DNA from: Secundilactobacillus silagincola
GTDB taxonomy: Bacteria > Bacillota > Bacilli > Lactobacillales > Lactobacillaceae
Assembly (NCBI RefSeq): GCF_002583405.1
Contig: NZ_BCMJ01000002.1
Location: 248,001-312,000, forward strand
Length of the DNA: 64,000 nucleotides
Direction of reading: 5' to 3'
Below the pieces are notes generated by a model. The model searched no databases. It had not been told where the DNA came from and was given only the letters and a program-made list of their open reading frames with translations. A program made the position numbers and the translations under genes. Numbering within the stretch: position 1 is the stretch's first letter; every line of letters begins with the position of its first letter. Positions 1-7,002 of this stretch are shown piece after piece.

Positions 1-810
1 GAACAACTTTAAATCGTTGGTGTTGAAGCCTAACTTTAAGACGACTAGCAGGACGAAACGGTAGAGGATCGAACCTAAAGTTACGGCAACCAGTCGTTGA
101 TTCATGGTCAATTCACCAAAGGCAACTTCACCAATAATGATAGAGGCCAGCGCAATGACGATGACTCCGATGCCCATGTTAACATCAGCGTAACCGTCGT
201 TTTGAGCAACTAAGGCGCCACCTAAGCCAATTACGCCGTTTGATACCATTAAGCCCATGATTTTCATATTATCAGTCTTGATGCCTAATGATCGGGCCAT
301 CTTCTCATTATCACCAGTGGCGATGAAGGCTTGACCGAGGTCGGTTTGCAGGAAGTAAATTAAGACTAAAGTTAAGATAACGATCACGGTGAAGCCAAGG
401 AACACACTGTCAAAATACATTGGGGCGTGTGCGAAAATTGGTAATTTCAGTAGGGAGGGTTTATCTAACAGTGTCAGGTTAGACCGGCCGTGCATGATTC
501 GTAAGTTGACGGAATAAGCCGCGGTCATGACTAAAATACCGGCTAACAAAATTGGAATACGTCCCTTGGTGTATAACAAACCGGTTGCTAAACCGCAGAG
601 CATACCTACACCGATGGCAATTAGCGTTGCCCAGATCGGACTGATGCCGTTATTGATTGCGGCAACACAGGCAGCAGCTCCCATGGGGAAAGTACCTTCA
701 ACCGTCATATCAGGGAAATCTAAGATTCTAAAAGTTAGGAAAAGTACCAGTCCGAGGGTTGCCCAGAGCAGTCCTTGACCGATGGCAGAAACGCCTAATC
801 CAAATGTCAT
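1..810 (-). CDS. ABC importer permease, TrpY-like (C-terminus beyond window)
   Basis: Membrane subunit of an ABC importer of the class that pairs with ABC_sub_bind-type binding proteins, proposed for tryptophan in Lactobacillales. The frame opens at ATG 808-810 (MTFGLGVSAIGQGLLWATLG) and stays open to base 1, so about 270 residues are visible and the C-terminus is outside. Long hydrophobic stretches alternate with short polar loops. One loop (ATGDNEKMARSLGI) resembles the cytoplasmic coupling loop of BPD_transp_2 permeases. Its ATG overlaps the TGA of the binding-protein gene by 4 nt, so the two are probably translationally coupled. The ATPase gene would be expected just past the left edge. 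Substrate is inferred from the family and the Trp-codon leader, not shown. Confidence 0.85.
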   Translation of the reverse strand, partial: MTFGLGVSAIGQGLLWATLGLVLFLTFRILDFPDMTVEGTFPMGAAACVAAINNGISPIWATLIAIGVGMLCGLATGLLYTKGRIPILLAGILVMTAAYSVNLRIMHGRSNLTLLDKPSLLKLPIFAHAPMYFDSVFLGFTVIVILTLVLIYFLQTDLGQAFIATGDNEKMARSLGIKTDNMKIMGLMVSNGVIGLGGALVAQNDGYADVNMGIGVIVIALASIIIGEVAFGELTMNQRLVAVTLGSILYRFVLLVVLKLGFNTNDLKLF

Positions 811-1802
811 TTGATGATTTCCCCCTTCTTTTGTGCTTCTTTAACTAGTGAGCTAGGGAAGGTGATTCCCAGCCGGTTAGCTTCTTTCATGTTCAGGATC
901 AAATCACCGTGGCGAATGAATTTAATCGGTGTTGTGGCTGGCTTTTTGCCCTTTAAAATATCAGCAGTCATGCGGCCGGTTAAGACGCCCAGCTTGTACT
1001 GGTTGATACTGTAAGTGGCGAGGCCACCGCTTTTAACCATGGTATCTACGGCTGGAAAAACGGGAATTTTAGCAGCGTTAGAATTCTTGATCAGCGTCTG
1101 CATGGCTGAGGCCACCGTGTTGTCGGTAGGAATGTAAACAGCATCCACGGTTTGAACCATTTGCTGTGATACTTGATCCACATCGTTGGTATTAGAAATG
1201 GAATAAGCCTTTAAGTTGATGTGTTCGTCTGCACATAATTGTTTGAACTGCTTGTACTGAGCGGCGGCTGAATCGTCACTGGACGTGTAGAAGATACCCA
1301 ATGTCTTCATCTTTGGTACGACTTGTTTAATGAGACCAAGTTGTTCCTTCAAGGGTGCCTGGTCGGACACACCCGTGATGTTATGTCCTGGTTGCTGGTT
1401 ATTCTTGACGAGGCCAGCACCTTTAGGGTCGGTAACCGCACCTAACACAATTGGAATTTTAGAAGTTGCATTGGCTAAGGCCTGTGCTGAAGGTGTTGCG
1501 ATCCCAATTGTTGCGTCGGCATCTTCATTGACAAAACGGTTACTCATGGTCATCAAATTACTCTGATCATTTTGTGCGTTTTGAAAATCGATTTTGATGT
1601 TTTTGCCAGGGTGATAACCCTTCTCCTCCAAGCCGTGAATAATACCGTGATGGATAGAATCCAGAGCAGGATGGGACATGAGTTGCAAAATACCGACCGT
1701 TGGCTTGGCAACTTTAGCGGGCTTACCCGTCCCGCCTTCGCCAACGAAAGCGAAACCTAGAAAGATAACAATAATAGCGATTAAAGCATATAGTCGCTTC
1801 AT
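807..1802 (-). CDS. ABC transporter substrate-binding protein, TrpX-like
   Basis: Extracytoplasmic binding protein (ABC_sub_bind family) that would deliver substrate, probably tryptophan, to the permease next door. I place the start at ATG 1800-1802 because a GGGGA ribosome site lies about 8 nt upstream; an in-frame TTG at 1817 overlaps that site and is unlikely. The 331-residue product begins MKRLYALIAIIVIFLGFAF, a basic plus hydrophobic secretion or anchor segment, but I see no lipobox cysteine, so it may be held by an uncleaved N-terminal helix. Family-type segments include PTVGILQLMSHPALDSIHHG at the mature start and an AVTDPKGAGLV stretch. Expression is likely set by the leader upstream, which contains a Trp-codon peptide and a terminator. 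Confidence 0.85.
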   Translation of the reverse strand: MKRLYALIAIIVIFLGFAFVGEGGTGKPAKVAKPTVGILQLMSHPALDSIHHGIIHGLEEKGYHPGKNIKIDFQNAQNDQSNLMTMSNRFVNEDADATIGIATPSAQALANATSKIPIVLGAVTDPKGAGLVKNNQQPGHNITGVSDQAPLKEQLGLIKQVVPKMKTLGIFYTSSDDSAAAQYKQFKQLCADEHINLKAYSISNTNDVDQVSQQMVQTVDAVYIPTDNTVASAMQTLIKNSNAAKIPVFPAVDTMVKSGGLATYSINQYKLGVLTGRMTADILKGKKPATTPIKFIRHGDLILNMKEANRLGITFPSSLVKEAQKKGEIIK

Positions 1803-1836
1803 GATTCGATTCCCCAATCTAAAATTAATTTGAAAT

Positions 1837-1867
1837 AAAAAAGGCGACCCCCTCGCAGAAGTCGTCT
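1837..1867 (-). terminator. Intrinsic terminator in the trpX leader (attenuator)
   Basis: On the minus strand AGACGAC (1867-1861) pairs with GTCGCCT (1848-1842) with one mismatch, with CTTC/GAGG extending the stem, followed by six T (1842-1837). It sits between a promoter at about 2054-2082 and the trpX start at 1802, so it can only act as a premature terminator. An alternative pairing, GTCG/CGAC (1879-1876 with 1864-1861), would break it. That competing segment can in turn be locked in a hairpin, 1903-1895 with 1884-1877. Confidence 0.75.
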
Positions 1868-1979
1868 AGGAAGCGCGACGTGCAAGGTTAGTCATGCAGC
1901 GTCACTCATATGATAAAGTAACCGGCAAGACACGTGTATTGAACATGTTGTTCAAACCGCATCAAATAGGGCGGTTTGG

Positions 1980-2024
1980 TTACCGGGATTGCCAGGAACT
2001 AAGTTGCTTAGCGTACTTTGTCAT
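1980..2024 (-). CDS. 14-residue leader peptide with a Trp codon
   Basis: A short frame, ATG at 2022-2024 to TAA at 1980-1982, encodes MTKYAKQLSSWQSR. It has a strong ribosome site (GGAGG, 2031-2035) about 6 nt upstream and follows the leader promoter. The single UGG codon and the next CAA lie in a segment (GGCAA, 1993-1989) that can pair with UUGCC (1928-1924), while GUAACC (1983-1978) can pair with GGUUAC (1923-1918). A ribosome stalled at UGG would therefore change leader folding upstream of the terminator. The role as a tryptophan-sensing attenuator is inferred from this layout. I see no T-box AGGGUGG-type motif. Confidence 0.6.
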   Translation of the reverse strand: MTKYAKQLSSWQSR

Positions 2025-2053
2025 TTGAATTCCTCCGAACTAGAATATCTACT

Positions 2054-2082
2054 ATTATAATGACCAGACTATCGATACGCAA
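2054..2082 (-). promoter_or_regulatory. Promoter of the trpX leader
   Basis: On the minus strand TTGCGT (2082-2077) is followed after 17 nt by a perfect TATAAT (2059-2054). The predicted transcript starts near 2046, about 22 nt before the leader peptide start codon. Confidence 0.7.
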
Positions 2083-2128
2083 GCGTCACTTGTGTTTCAG
2101 CGGTCTTGATTTTGATGTAAAAAATGTG

Positions 2129-2169
2129 AAACAAAAGGACCCAATCCTGTAAACAAGATTGAGTCCTTT
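2129..2169 (-). terminator. Terminator downstream of the CPBP gene
   Basis: On the minus strand a 13-bp stem pairs AAAGGACTCAATC (2169-2157) with GATTGGGTCCTTT (2146-2134) through one wobble. A T-rich tail (TTTTGTTT) follows. Confidence 0.75.
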
Positions 2170-2256
2170 CGCGCTTGATAAGCTACATTAGTAGTTATCG
2201 TGACTATATTATACACCATGCTTTGTCATATAGAAACAAAAATATACTTTTTCCGC

Positions 2257-2931
2257 CTAGAGAACGGCCCACAGATTATTCATAAAATGCAACGCAATGC
2301 TGTATCTGAGATCTTTAAAGTGTAGGTAGGTACCAGCTAGTACCCAACCCAATGATGCATAAAACAAAGTGGTTACAGAAAACGTCATCGTATGCAGATA
2401 ACCGAATAGCAATCCGCTGATAAAAACGCCGAAAACGTTGCTCCAAGGCGAATTTTTTGAAAAGAAGAAGTTGAAAAAGAAACCGCGGAAGAGGCACTCT
2501 TCCAGTACTGGCGCAATCAGGACACCGTAAACTGTATTCCAAAAAGGCAGTTGCTGGATTTGGCCATCCAAGGCTGATTGATTACTGGGCATGGGTAGTA
2601 GATGGCGTGTGATTAACTGTGACCAAGCAATCTGAATAGCGAGCATGAGGACAAAAAGTAACAGTAGCTGGCTAATACGGTGCCAATTAAAAGGTTGGCG
2701 GCCAAAATGCCGTGGGTTATACCGTTTAAGCTGTCGATGGTATAACCACGTGTATAAAACCAATATGACTGCCACCATTATCAGCATAGCCCCAATGAAC
2801 CTGTCGGCTAGCCCAACGTTTTTATTGGCATACTTAGTTGCAAACTCCAATAGAACAGAGTTTGCTAGATACGCCGCAAGTAATAAAATAAAAGCGCCGA
2901 TACGTAAGCCTTGACGTCTGATATAAGCCAT
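2257..2931 (-). CDS. CPBP family intramembrane glutamic endopeptidase
   Basis: Membrane protease of the CAAX-protease and bacteriocin-processing family (CPBP, Abi). ATG at 2929-2931 is preferred over the upstream GTG at 2940 because GAGG lies 8 nt before it, giving 224 residues. Conserved motifs are present in order: EECLFRGFFFN (EExxxR), LFGYLHTMTF (FxxxH) and HFMNNLWAVL at the very C-terminus (HxxxN). Several transmembrane helices are evident from residue 8 onward. The gene is monocistronic with its own terminator. Members include bacteriocin-immunity proteins and prenyl-protein proteases. No bacteriocin gene is nearby, so the substrate is unknown. Confidence 0.85.
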   Translation of the reverse strand: MAYIRRQGLRIGAFILLLAAYLANSVLLEFATKYANKNVGLADRFIGAMLIMVAVILVLYTWLYHRQLKRYNPRHFGRQPFNWHRISQLLLLFVLMLAIQIAWSQLITRHLLPMPSNQSALDGQIQQLPFWNTVYGVLIAPVLEECLFRGFFFNFFFSKNSPWSNVFGVFISGLLFGYLHTMTFSVTTLFYASLGWVLAGTYLHFKDLRYSIALHFMNNLWAVL

Positions 2932-2957
2932 TTTCGGCACCTCACTTCTAGTTGATT

Positions 2958-3341
2958 CTAATAGGTAATGATTTTAATGAGATTTTGATCTGGATCGCGA
3001 ACCCATAAGGCAGTTGCTGAACCCTTTGCACCCTCGTAAGGCACGGGTCCGTCTGCGATTTCCACCGCGTAATTCGTCAGATGAGACAAGGTGTCTTCCA
3101 ACGCATCGTGAGTTTCTAACGCTAGTTCAGCGCTGCCAGGCGTAACCACGTGAGCGGTGATAACATCTTTATCATTAGGTGTTCGGAAGGTTAAACGGTG
3201 GTGGCCAAGCTGCAAAGTTGGCTGTTTAGCGTTCTTAATGATTGGCAGGTCAAACACTTCATGGTAGAAACGCATGGCGTGATTGACGTCACTCACCGTT
3301 AATGTCAAACTATCAATATCTTTAATATTCAATTTTGTCAT
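2958..3341 (-). CDS. VOC (glyoxalase/dioxygenase superfamily) protein
   Basis: Single-domain vicinal-oxygen-chelate protein of 127 residues. The beta-alpha-beta-beta-beta pattern starts with DIDSLTLTVSDVNHAMRFYH and ends with ALWVRDPDQNLIKIITY, the usual VOC C-terminus with its E/Q metal-site region. The GHHRLTF stretch matches the middle strand. AAAGG overlaps the ATG at 3341, so the TTG at 3332-3330 (MNIKDID...) with spacing near 8 nt may be the true start. Family members range from lactoylglutathione lyases to fosfomycin- or bleomycin-resistance proteins and virulence-associated VOC proteins. No specific substrate can be assigned. Confidence 0.8.
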   Translation of the reverse strand: MTKLNIKDIDSLTLTVSDVNHAMRFYHEVFDLPIIKNAKQPTLQLGHHRLTFRTPNDKDVITAHVVTPGSAELALETHDALEDTLSHLTNYAVEIADGPVPYEGAKGSATALWVRDPDQNLIKIITY

Positions 3342-3761
3342 CCTTTGTGTGATTATGGTATGGGCATTATTATACCACAGACTTGAAAGCCGCTTGTTCA
3401 GTACAATCTAATAGGTACTTCCAAAAAAATTATAAATTTGGTTGTAAGCGTCCCCATCTCTTTCACAAGTATAATTAAACGATTTGGGAACAGTGTTTGA
3501 GAAAGCCCGATATCATGCCTTGTTTCGGCTTCATTTCTTGCTATTAAAATTGTTTCGTGATAGGGTGAAGTGTTGTGAAAAAATGAAAATGAACTTAAAT
3601 TTAGCCTTTAAAGGCTGTTTAAATGATGGTGTTCCGGCAAGCTGACAATTTTGGCTAGGGGACTTTTGATGAACGCGTTAGATCAGTTTGTCGGAAGTCC
3701 CTTAGGTATTCTATTTAAAAGCCTACCCCTGCACCCCGATTAAGGGAGGTAAATCGAAAAA
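3342..3761. other. Intergenic leader region upstream of the ABC-F gene
   Basis: A gap of about 420 bp without a convincing gene. It contains a TATAAT at about 3470, a perfect 14-bp palindrome (AGCCTTTAAAGGCT, 3603-3616) and the long stem-loop listed separately. A frame of about 20 codons (MKMNLNLAFKGC...) starts near 3583 but has a poor ribosome site. The spacing suggests a long 5' leader for the ABC-F gene. Confidence 0.4.
3655..3705 (+). promoter_or_regulatory. Stem-loop in the ABC-F leader (possible attenuator)
   Basis: CTAGGGGACTT (3655-3665) pairs with AAGTCCCTTAG (3695-3705), 11 positions with one mismatch, around a 29-nt loop. It ends 56 nt before the ABC-F start and is followed by a weak T-rich stretch (ATTCTATTT). 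Several antibiotic-resistance ABC-F genes have attenuating leaders; whether this is one is inference. Confidence 0.35.
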
Positions 3762-5309
3762 ATGTCTTTACTAGAAGTTGAAAACCTTAGTATGGCTTTT
3801 GCTGACAAACGGCTGTACGATGATGCAAGTTTTCAGCTAAATAAGGGTGAGCATATGGGAATCGTTGGTCAAAATGGGGTTGGTAAATCAACCTTGATCA
3901 AGGTTCTGACCGGTGACGAATTGCCATTATCCGGTTCCGTTAAGTGGCAAAAGGGAATTCACGTTGGCTACTTGGATCAATACGCTGATATTCCTGATGG
4001 GATGACGCTGATTGACTTTTTGCATACTGCGTTTCAAGATTTGTATGACAAAAACGCTCGGATGACACAGCTGTATACTGATTATGCAGAAACAGCGGAC
4101 GATAAATTATTGGAACGAGCCGGCAGAATTCAAGAAGAACTGGAAGCCAGCAACTTTTACGATATTGAAACCGAAATCGAACGGATCATTACTGGCCTTG
4201 GCCTTGATGATATTGGCCGTGATCACGAAGTCGCTCAAATGTCGGGTGGCCAACGTTCTAAAATTATTTTAGCCAAATTGTTACTACAAAACCCAGATGT
4301 GATTTTACTGGATGAACCTACCAACTATTTGGATGTGGCGCACATTGCCTGGCTGGTCGATTATTTGAATAGTTTCGATGGTGCTGCAATGGTCATTTCC
4401 CATGATTACGATTTTTTGGAACAGGTGACCAACTGTATTATCAACGTGGCCTTTGGAAAAATCACGAAGTATCGTGGTAGCTTCAAGTCAGCTATGCGTC
4501 AACGGGCTGAACGTGAAGAAGCTCAGCGTAAAGAATACGAAAAGCAACAGATTAAGATTGAAAAAACCGAAAAATTCATCGCTAAATTCAAGGCTGGGAC
4601 CCGGTCAAAACAAGCTAAGTCTCGGGAAAAACAACTCTCACATATGGACTTGGTGGATCCGCCTTCGAGTAACATTCAGGCCAGTTTTAACTTTCCATAT
4701 GAAGATACTGGTTCGCAAAATGCGTTAGTGGTGGATCATCTTTCCGTTGGTTATAATCGGCCACTGTTAAAGCCAGTAACGTTCTCCGTGAATACCGGTG
4801 AAAAAGTTGGTTTTGAAGGCTTTAACGGGGTTGGTAAATCAACGTTGATCAAGACGATTCTTGGTCTGATCAAATCAAAGGGTGGTTCGGCACAATTCTC
4901 TCCTTCGGCTAAGGTCAGCTATTTTAGTCAAGATCTTGAATGGGAAAATGATCAGGAAACACCACTGAAGATTATTCAGGCCAAGTATGAAAAACTTCCT
5001 CAAAAAGCCATCCGGACCAAGCTTGCTAAATGCGGCTTGGATGCAGCCAACGCCATGAAGCCAATCGGCCAACTTTCTGGTGGCGAACAGACGAAGGTCA
5101 AGTTAGCCATGATGGAATTTGAACCAAGTAACTTTTTAATCTTGGATGAACCGACTAACCATTTGGATGAAGAAACCAAGGAAGCCTTAAAGGACGCTAT
5201 TAACAAGTTCCCAGGTAACGCCATTGTGGTTAGTCATGAGGTCAGCTTTTACGATGGTTTAGCCGATAAAGTGCTGAACGTTGAAAAACTAAGTCTTAAG
5301 AATCAGTAA
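3762..5309 (+). CDS. ABC-F ribosome-associated ATPase, YfmM-like
   Basis: Cytoplasmic protein of 515 residues with two ABC ATPase domains and no membrane segment. ABC-F proteins bind the ribosomal E site and act in translation or antibiotic target protection. Domain 1 has GQNGVGKST, MSGGQRSK and LLDEPTNYLD. A basic, coiled-coil-like interdomain linker rich in E, K and R follows (REEAQRKEYEKQQIKIEKTEK). Domain 2 has GFNGVGKST, LSGGEQTK and LDEPTNHLD. The N-terminus (LLEVENLSMAFADKRLYDD) and the GYLDQYADI segment resemble Bacillus YfmM more than EttA or Vga proteins, which is judged from memory. The ribosome site GGGAGG is well placed, and a structured leader precedes the gene. Confidence 0.9.
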   Translation: MSLLEVENLSMAFADKRLYDDASFQLNKGEHMGIVGQNGVGKSTLIKVLTGDELPLSGSVKWQKGIHVGYLDQYADIPDGMTLIDFLHTAFQDLYDKNARMTQLYTDYAETADDKLLERAGRIQEELEASNFYDIETEIERIITGLGLDDIGRDHEVAQMSGGQRSKIILAKLLLQNPDVILLDEPTNYLDVAHIAWLVDYLNSFDGAAMVISHDYDFLEQVTNCIINVAFGKITKYRGSFKSAMRQRAEREEAQRKEYEKQQIKIEKTEKFIAKFKAGTRSKQAKSREKQLSHMDLVDPPSSNIQASFNFPYEDTGSQNALVVDHLSVGYNRPLLKPVTFSVNTGEKVGFEGFNGVGKSTLIKTILGLIKSKGGSAQFSPSAKVSYFSQDLEWENDQETPLKIIQAKYEKLPQKAIRTKLAKCGLDAANAMKPIGQLSGGEQTKVKLAMMEFEPSNFLILDEPTNHLDEETKEALKDAINKFPGNAIVVSHEVSFYDGLADKVLNVEKLSLKNQ

Positions 5310-5340
5310 AATGTTGACCGTTTCGCTAAATGTTATCCCT

Positions 5341-5369
5341 TTGAAACATTGACATGCTACAATTATAAC
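5341..5369 (+). promoter_or_regulatory. Promoter of the L,D-transpeptidase gene
   Basis: TTGAAA (5341-5346), a 17-nt spacer, then TATAAC (5364-5369), 26 nt before the start codon. GGAGAG lies just before the ATG. Confidence 0.55.
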
Positions 5370-5395
5370 TATTAAGACATGTTTGGAGAGAGATT

Positions 5396-5983
5396 ATGAA
5401 GCGGGTTTTGCAATTCATTACCGTCATTGTTGCACTTGTTGTGCTTGGGGTTACAGCGCATCATCTGATGACGCCAACACCAACCAGGAGCGATCAGACA
5501 GCGCGTACGACAAAAAAAGTGACGACAAAAAAGGCTACCCCAGTTCAGATCAATTGGCGTAAGCCTTCTGAAAATAAACCGTATCCGAAGTGGGACCAAC
5601 TGAAAGATCCGTGGGTTCACGTTTCGGTGAAGCAGCAACGAGTCTACATTATGGATGGTAATAAGACGGTTTATACCATGTTTGCTTCAACGGGTGTGGA
5701 TAATTCCACGCCTCGAGGCACCTTCCATATCCAGGCTGAACGCGGTAAGTTCTTCTATAATGCACAGTCTAAAGAAGGCGCTAAAGATTGGGTGTCATTT
5801 AAAGATCATGGCATCTACCTTTTCCATACCGTACCAACTGATCAATACGGTAATTTTAACGTCAAAGAGGCCGACATGCTGGGACGCACTGCGCATTCTC
5901 ACGGTTGTGTGAGATTAGCAGTGCCGGATGCTAAGTGGTTTTACGATAATGTCACTTACGGCACTAAAGTTGTGATTGATTAA
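5396..5983 (+). CDS. L,D-transpeptidase (YkuD domain)
   Basis: Cell-wall enzyme of 195 residues that would form 3-3 peptidoglycan cross-links or exchange D-amino acids on stem peptides outside the membrane. An N-terminal hydrophobic anchor (MKRVLQFITVIVALVVLGVTA) is followed by a Thr/Lys-rich linker and a YkuD domain from about residue 70. The catalytic region HGIYLFHT...RTAHSHGCVRLAVPDA contains the family HxxSHGCxR-type motif with the nucleophilic Cys near residue 166. It has its own promoter and ends at a bidirectional terminator. Length fits the short lactobacillus members of the family. Confidence 0.9.
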   Translation: MKRVLQFITVIVALVVLGVTAHHLMTPTPTRSDQTARTTKKVTTKKATPVQINWRKPSENKPYPKWDQLKDPWVHVSVKQQRVYIMDGNKTVYTMFASTGVDNSTPRGTFHIQAERGKFFYNAQSKEGAKDWVSFKDHGIYLFHTVPTDQYGNFNVKEADMLGRTAHSHGCVRLAVPDAKWFYDNVTYGTKVVID

Positions 5984-5996
5984 AAACGACGTAAAT

Positions 5997-6037
5997 AAAA
6001 AGGTTTCGAATTCATTTTTGAATTCGAAACCTTTTTT
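5997..6037. terminator. Bidirectional terminator
   Basis: AAAAGGTTTCGAATTCA pairs with TGAATTCGAAACCTTTT around a 4-nt loop, with A and T runs on either side. It serves the convergent L,D-transpeptidase and prolyl peptidase genes. Confidence 0.9.
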
Positions 6038-6039
6038 GA

Positions 6040-6951
6040 TTAGTCGTTAAAGTTGTTATTTTCAACGTCGCGGATGAAAGTTGCCAAATGATCGTAATAA
6101 ACTGGCGCGTTATCGATCATGTGATGGTGACCACCTTCAGGAGTGGTGACTAACCGTGCGTGTGGAATTTCTGTTGCCATGCGCTTGGCAGTGGCAATTG
6201 GCATCGTTTCGTGTTCACCAAAGGTCAGCAAAGTAGGTACTTTAATTTCCTTTAAGTGTGACTCGAACTGCCATTCCTTTAATTTACCAGTGATGACAAA
6301 TTCGTTATCACCTTGGAAAGCACCGTAAACGGGACGTGACATGGTTGGAATCAAGTGGGAAATAGCAGCTGGCTTTTTCCGGTCAACGTAACCGTCGTTT
6401 AAGACATCCACGTACTTTTGGTATTGTGGATCATCGTAGTTGTTGGCGGCTTCTTGCTTCTTCATGTAAGCCACTGCGTCAGCTGGCAAAGCTTCTTCAC
6501 GGACTTGGTTGATGTGAGTGACGTATTCGTCAATGTTATCGACCATTGATGAAATGATGGCACCCTTTAAATGCTGACCGTACTTAGCAGCGTACATTTG
6601 TACTAAAGCACCGCCCCATGATTGGCCAATTAAGTAGAAGTTGTCCAAACCTAATTTTTGACGAACTTCCTCAACTTCATCCAAGAAGTAGTCGTAAGTC
6701 AGGTACTTTTCAGCAATTTTTGGATCGCTGTAGTCGGGTTGATCAGAGTACCATGAGCCTAGTTGGTCGTACATATGAACCTGAACGTTTAATCCCTGTT
6801 TCTTAAGTTGCTGAGCAGTGTCCTCCCAGTATTCATGGTTGCCACCGGGGCCACCGTGCAGTGCAAGCAAGTGAATATCACCTTCGCCTTGCGTGTTAGT
6901 CCACAGATGATAGCCGTTATCTAGCGTAATGATCGTGGTGCCTTGTTTCAT
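6040..6951 (-). CDS. pepI: Proline iminopeptidase (alpha/beta hydrolase)
   Basis: Cytoplasmic serine peptidase of 303 residues (family S33) that releases N-terminal proline from peptides. It has the HGGPGG oxyanion motif (residues 32-37), the nucleophile elbow GQSWGG with Ser111, the acid-bearing segment LLTFGEHETMP and the His-bearing segment GGHHHM near residue 275. GAGGT lies upstream of the ATG. With PepX immediately upstream on the same strand it forms a proline-peptide pair, typical of casein- or gluten-adapted lactobacilli. The 51-nt gap to pepX allows either a shared transcript or a separate promoter. Confidence 0.92.
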   Translation of the reverse strand: MKQGTTIITLDNGYHLWTNTQGEGDIHLLALHGGPGGNHEYWEDTAQQLKKQGLNVQVHMYDQLGSWYSDQPDYSDPKIAEKYLTYDYFLDEVEEVRQKLGLDNFYLIGQSWGGALVQMYAAKYGQHLKGAIISSMVDNIDEYVTHINQVREEALPADAVAYMKKQEAANNYDDPQYQKYVDVLNDGYVDRKKPAAISHLIPTMSRPVYGAFQGDNEFVITGKLKEWQFESHLKEIKVPTLLTFGEHETMPIATAKRMATEIPHARLVTTPEGGHHHMIDNAPVYYDHLATFIRDVENNNFND

Positions 6952-7002
6952 GTGAATTACCTCGTTTCAAATTTGAAGTTAACTACCATAATATCACGAA
7001 CT

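Noticed and set aside
1835-2000. T-box riboswitch upstream of trpX
   Set aside because: No AGGGUGGNACCGCG-type T-box sequence or specifier-loop arrangement is visible; a leader peptide plus terminator explains the region better.
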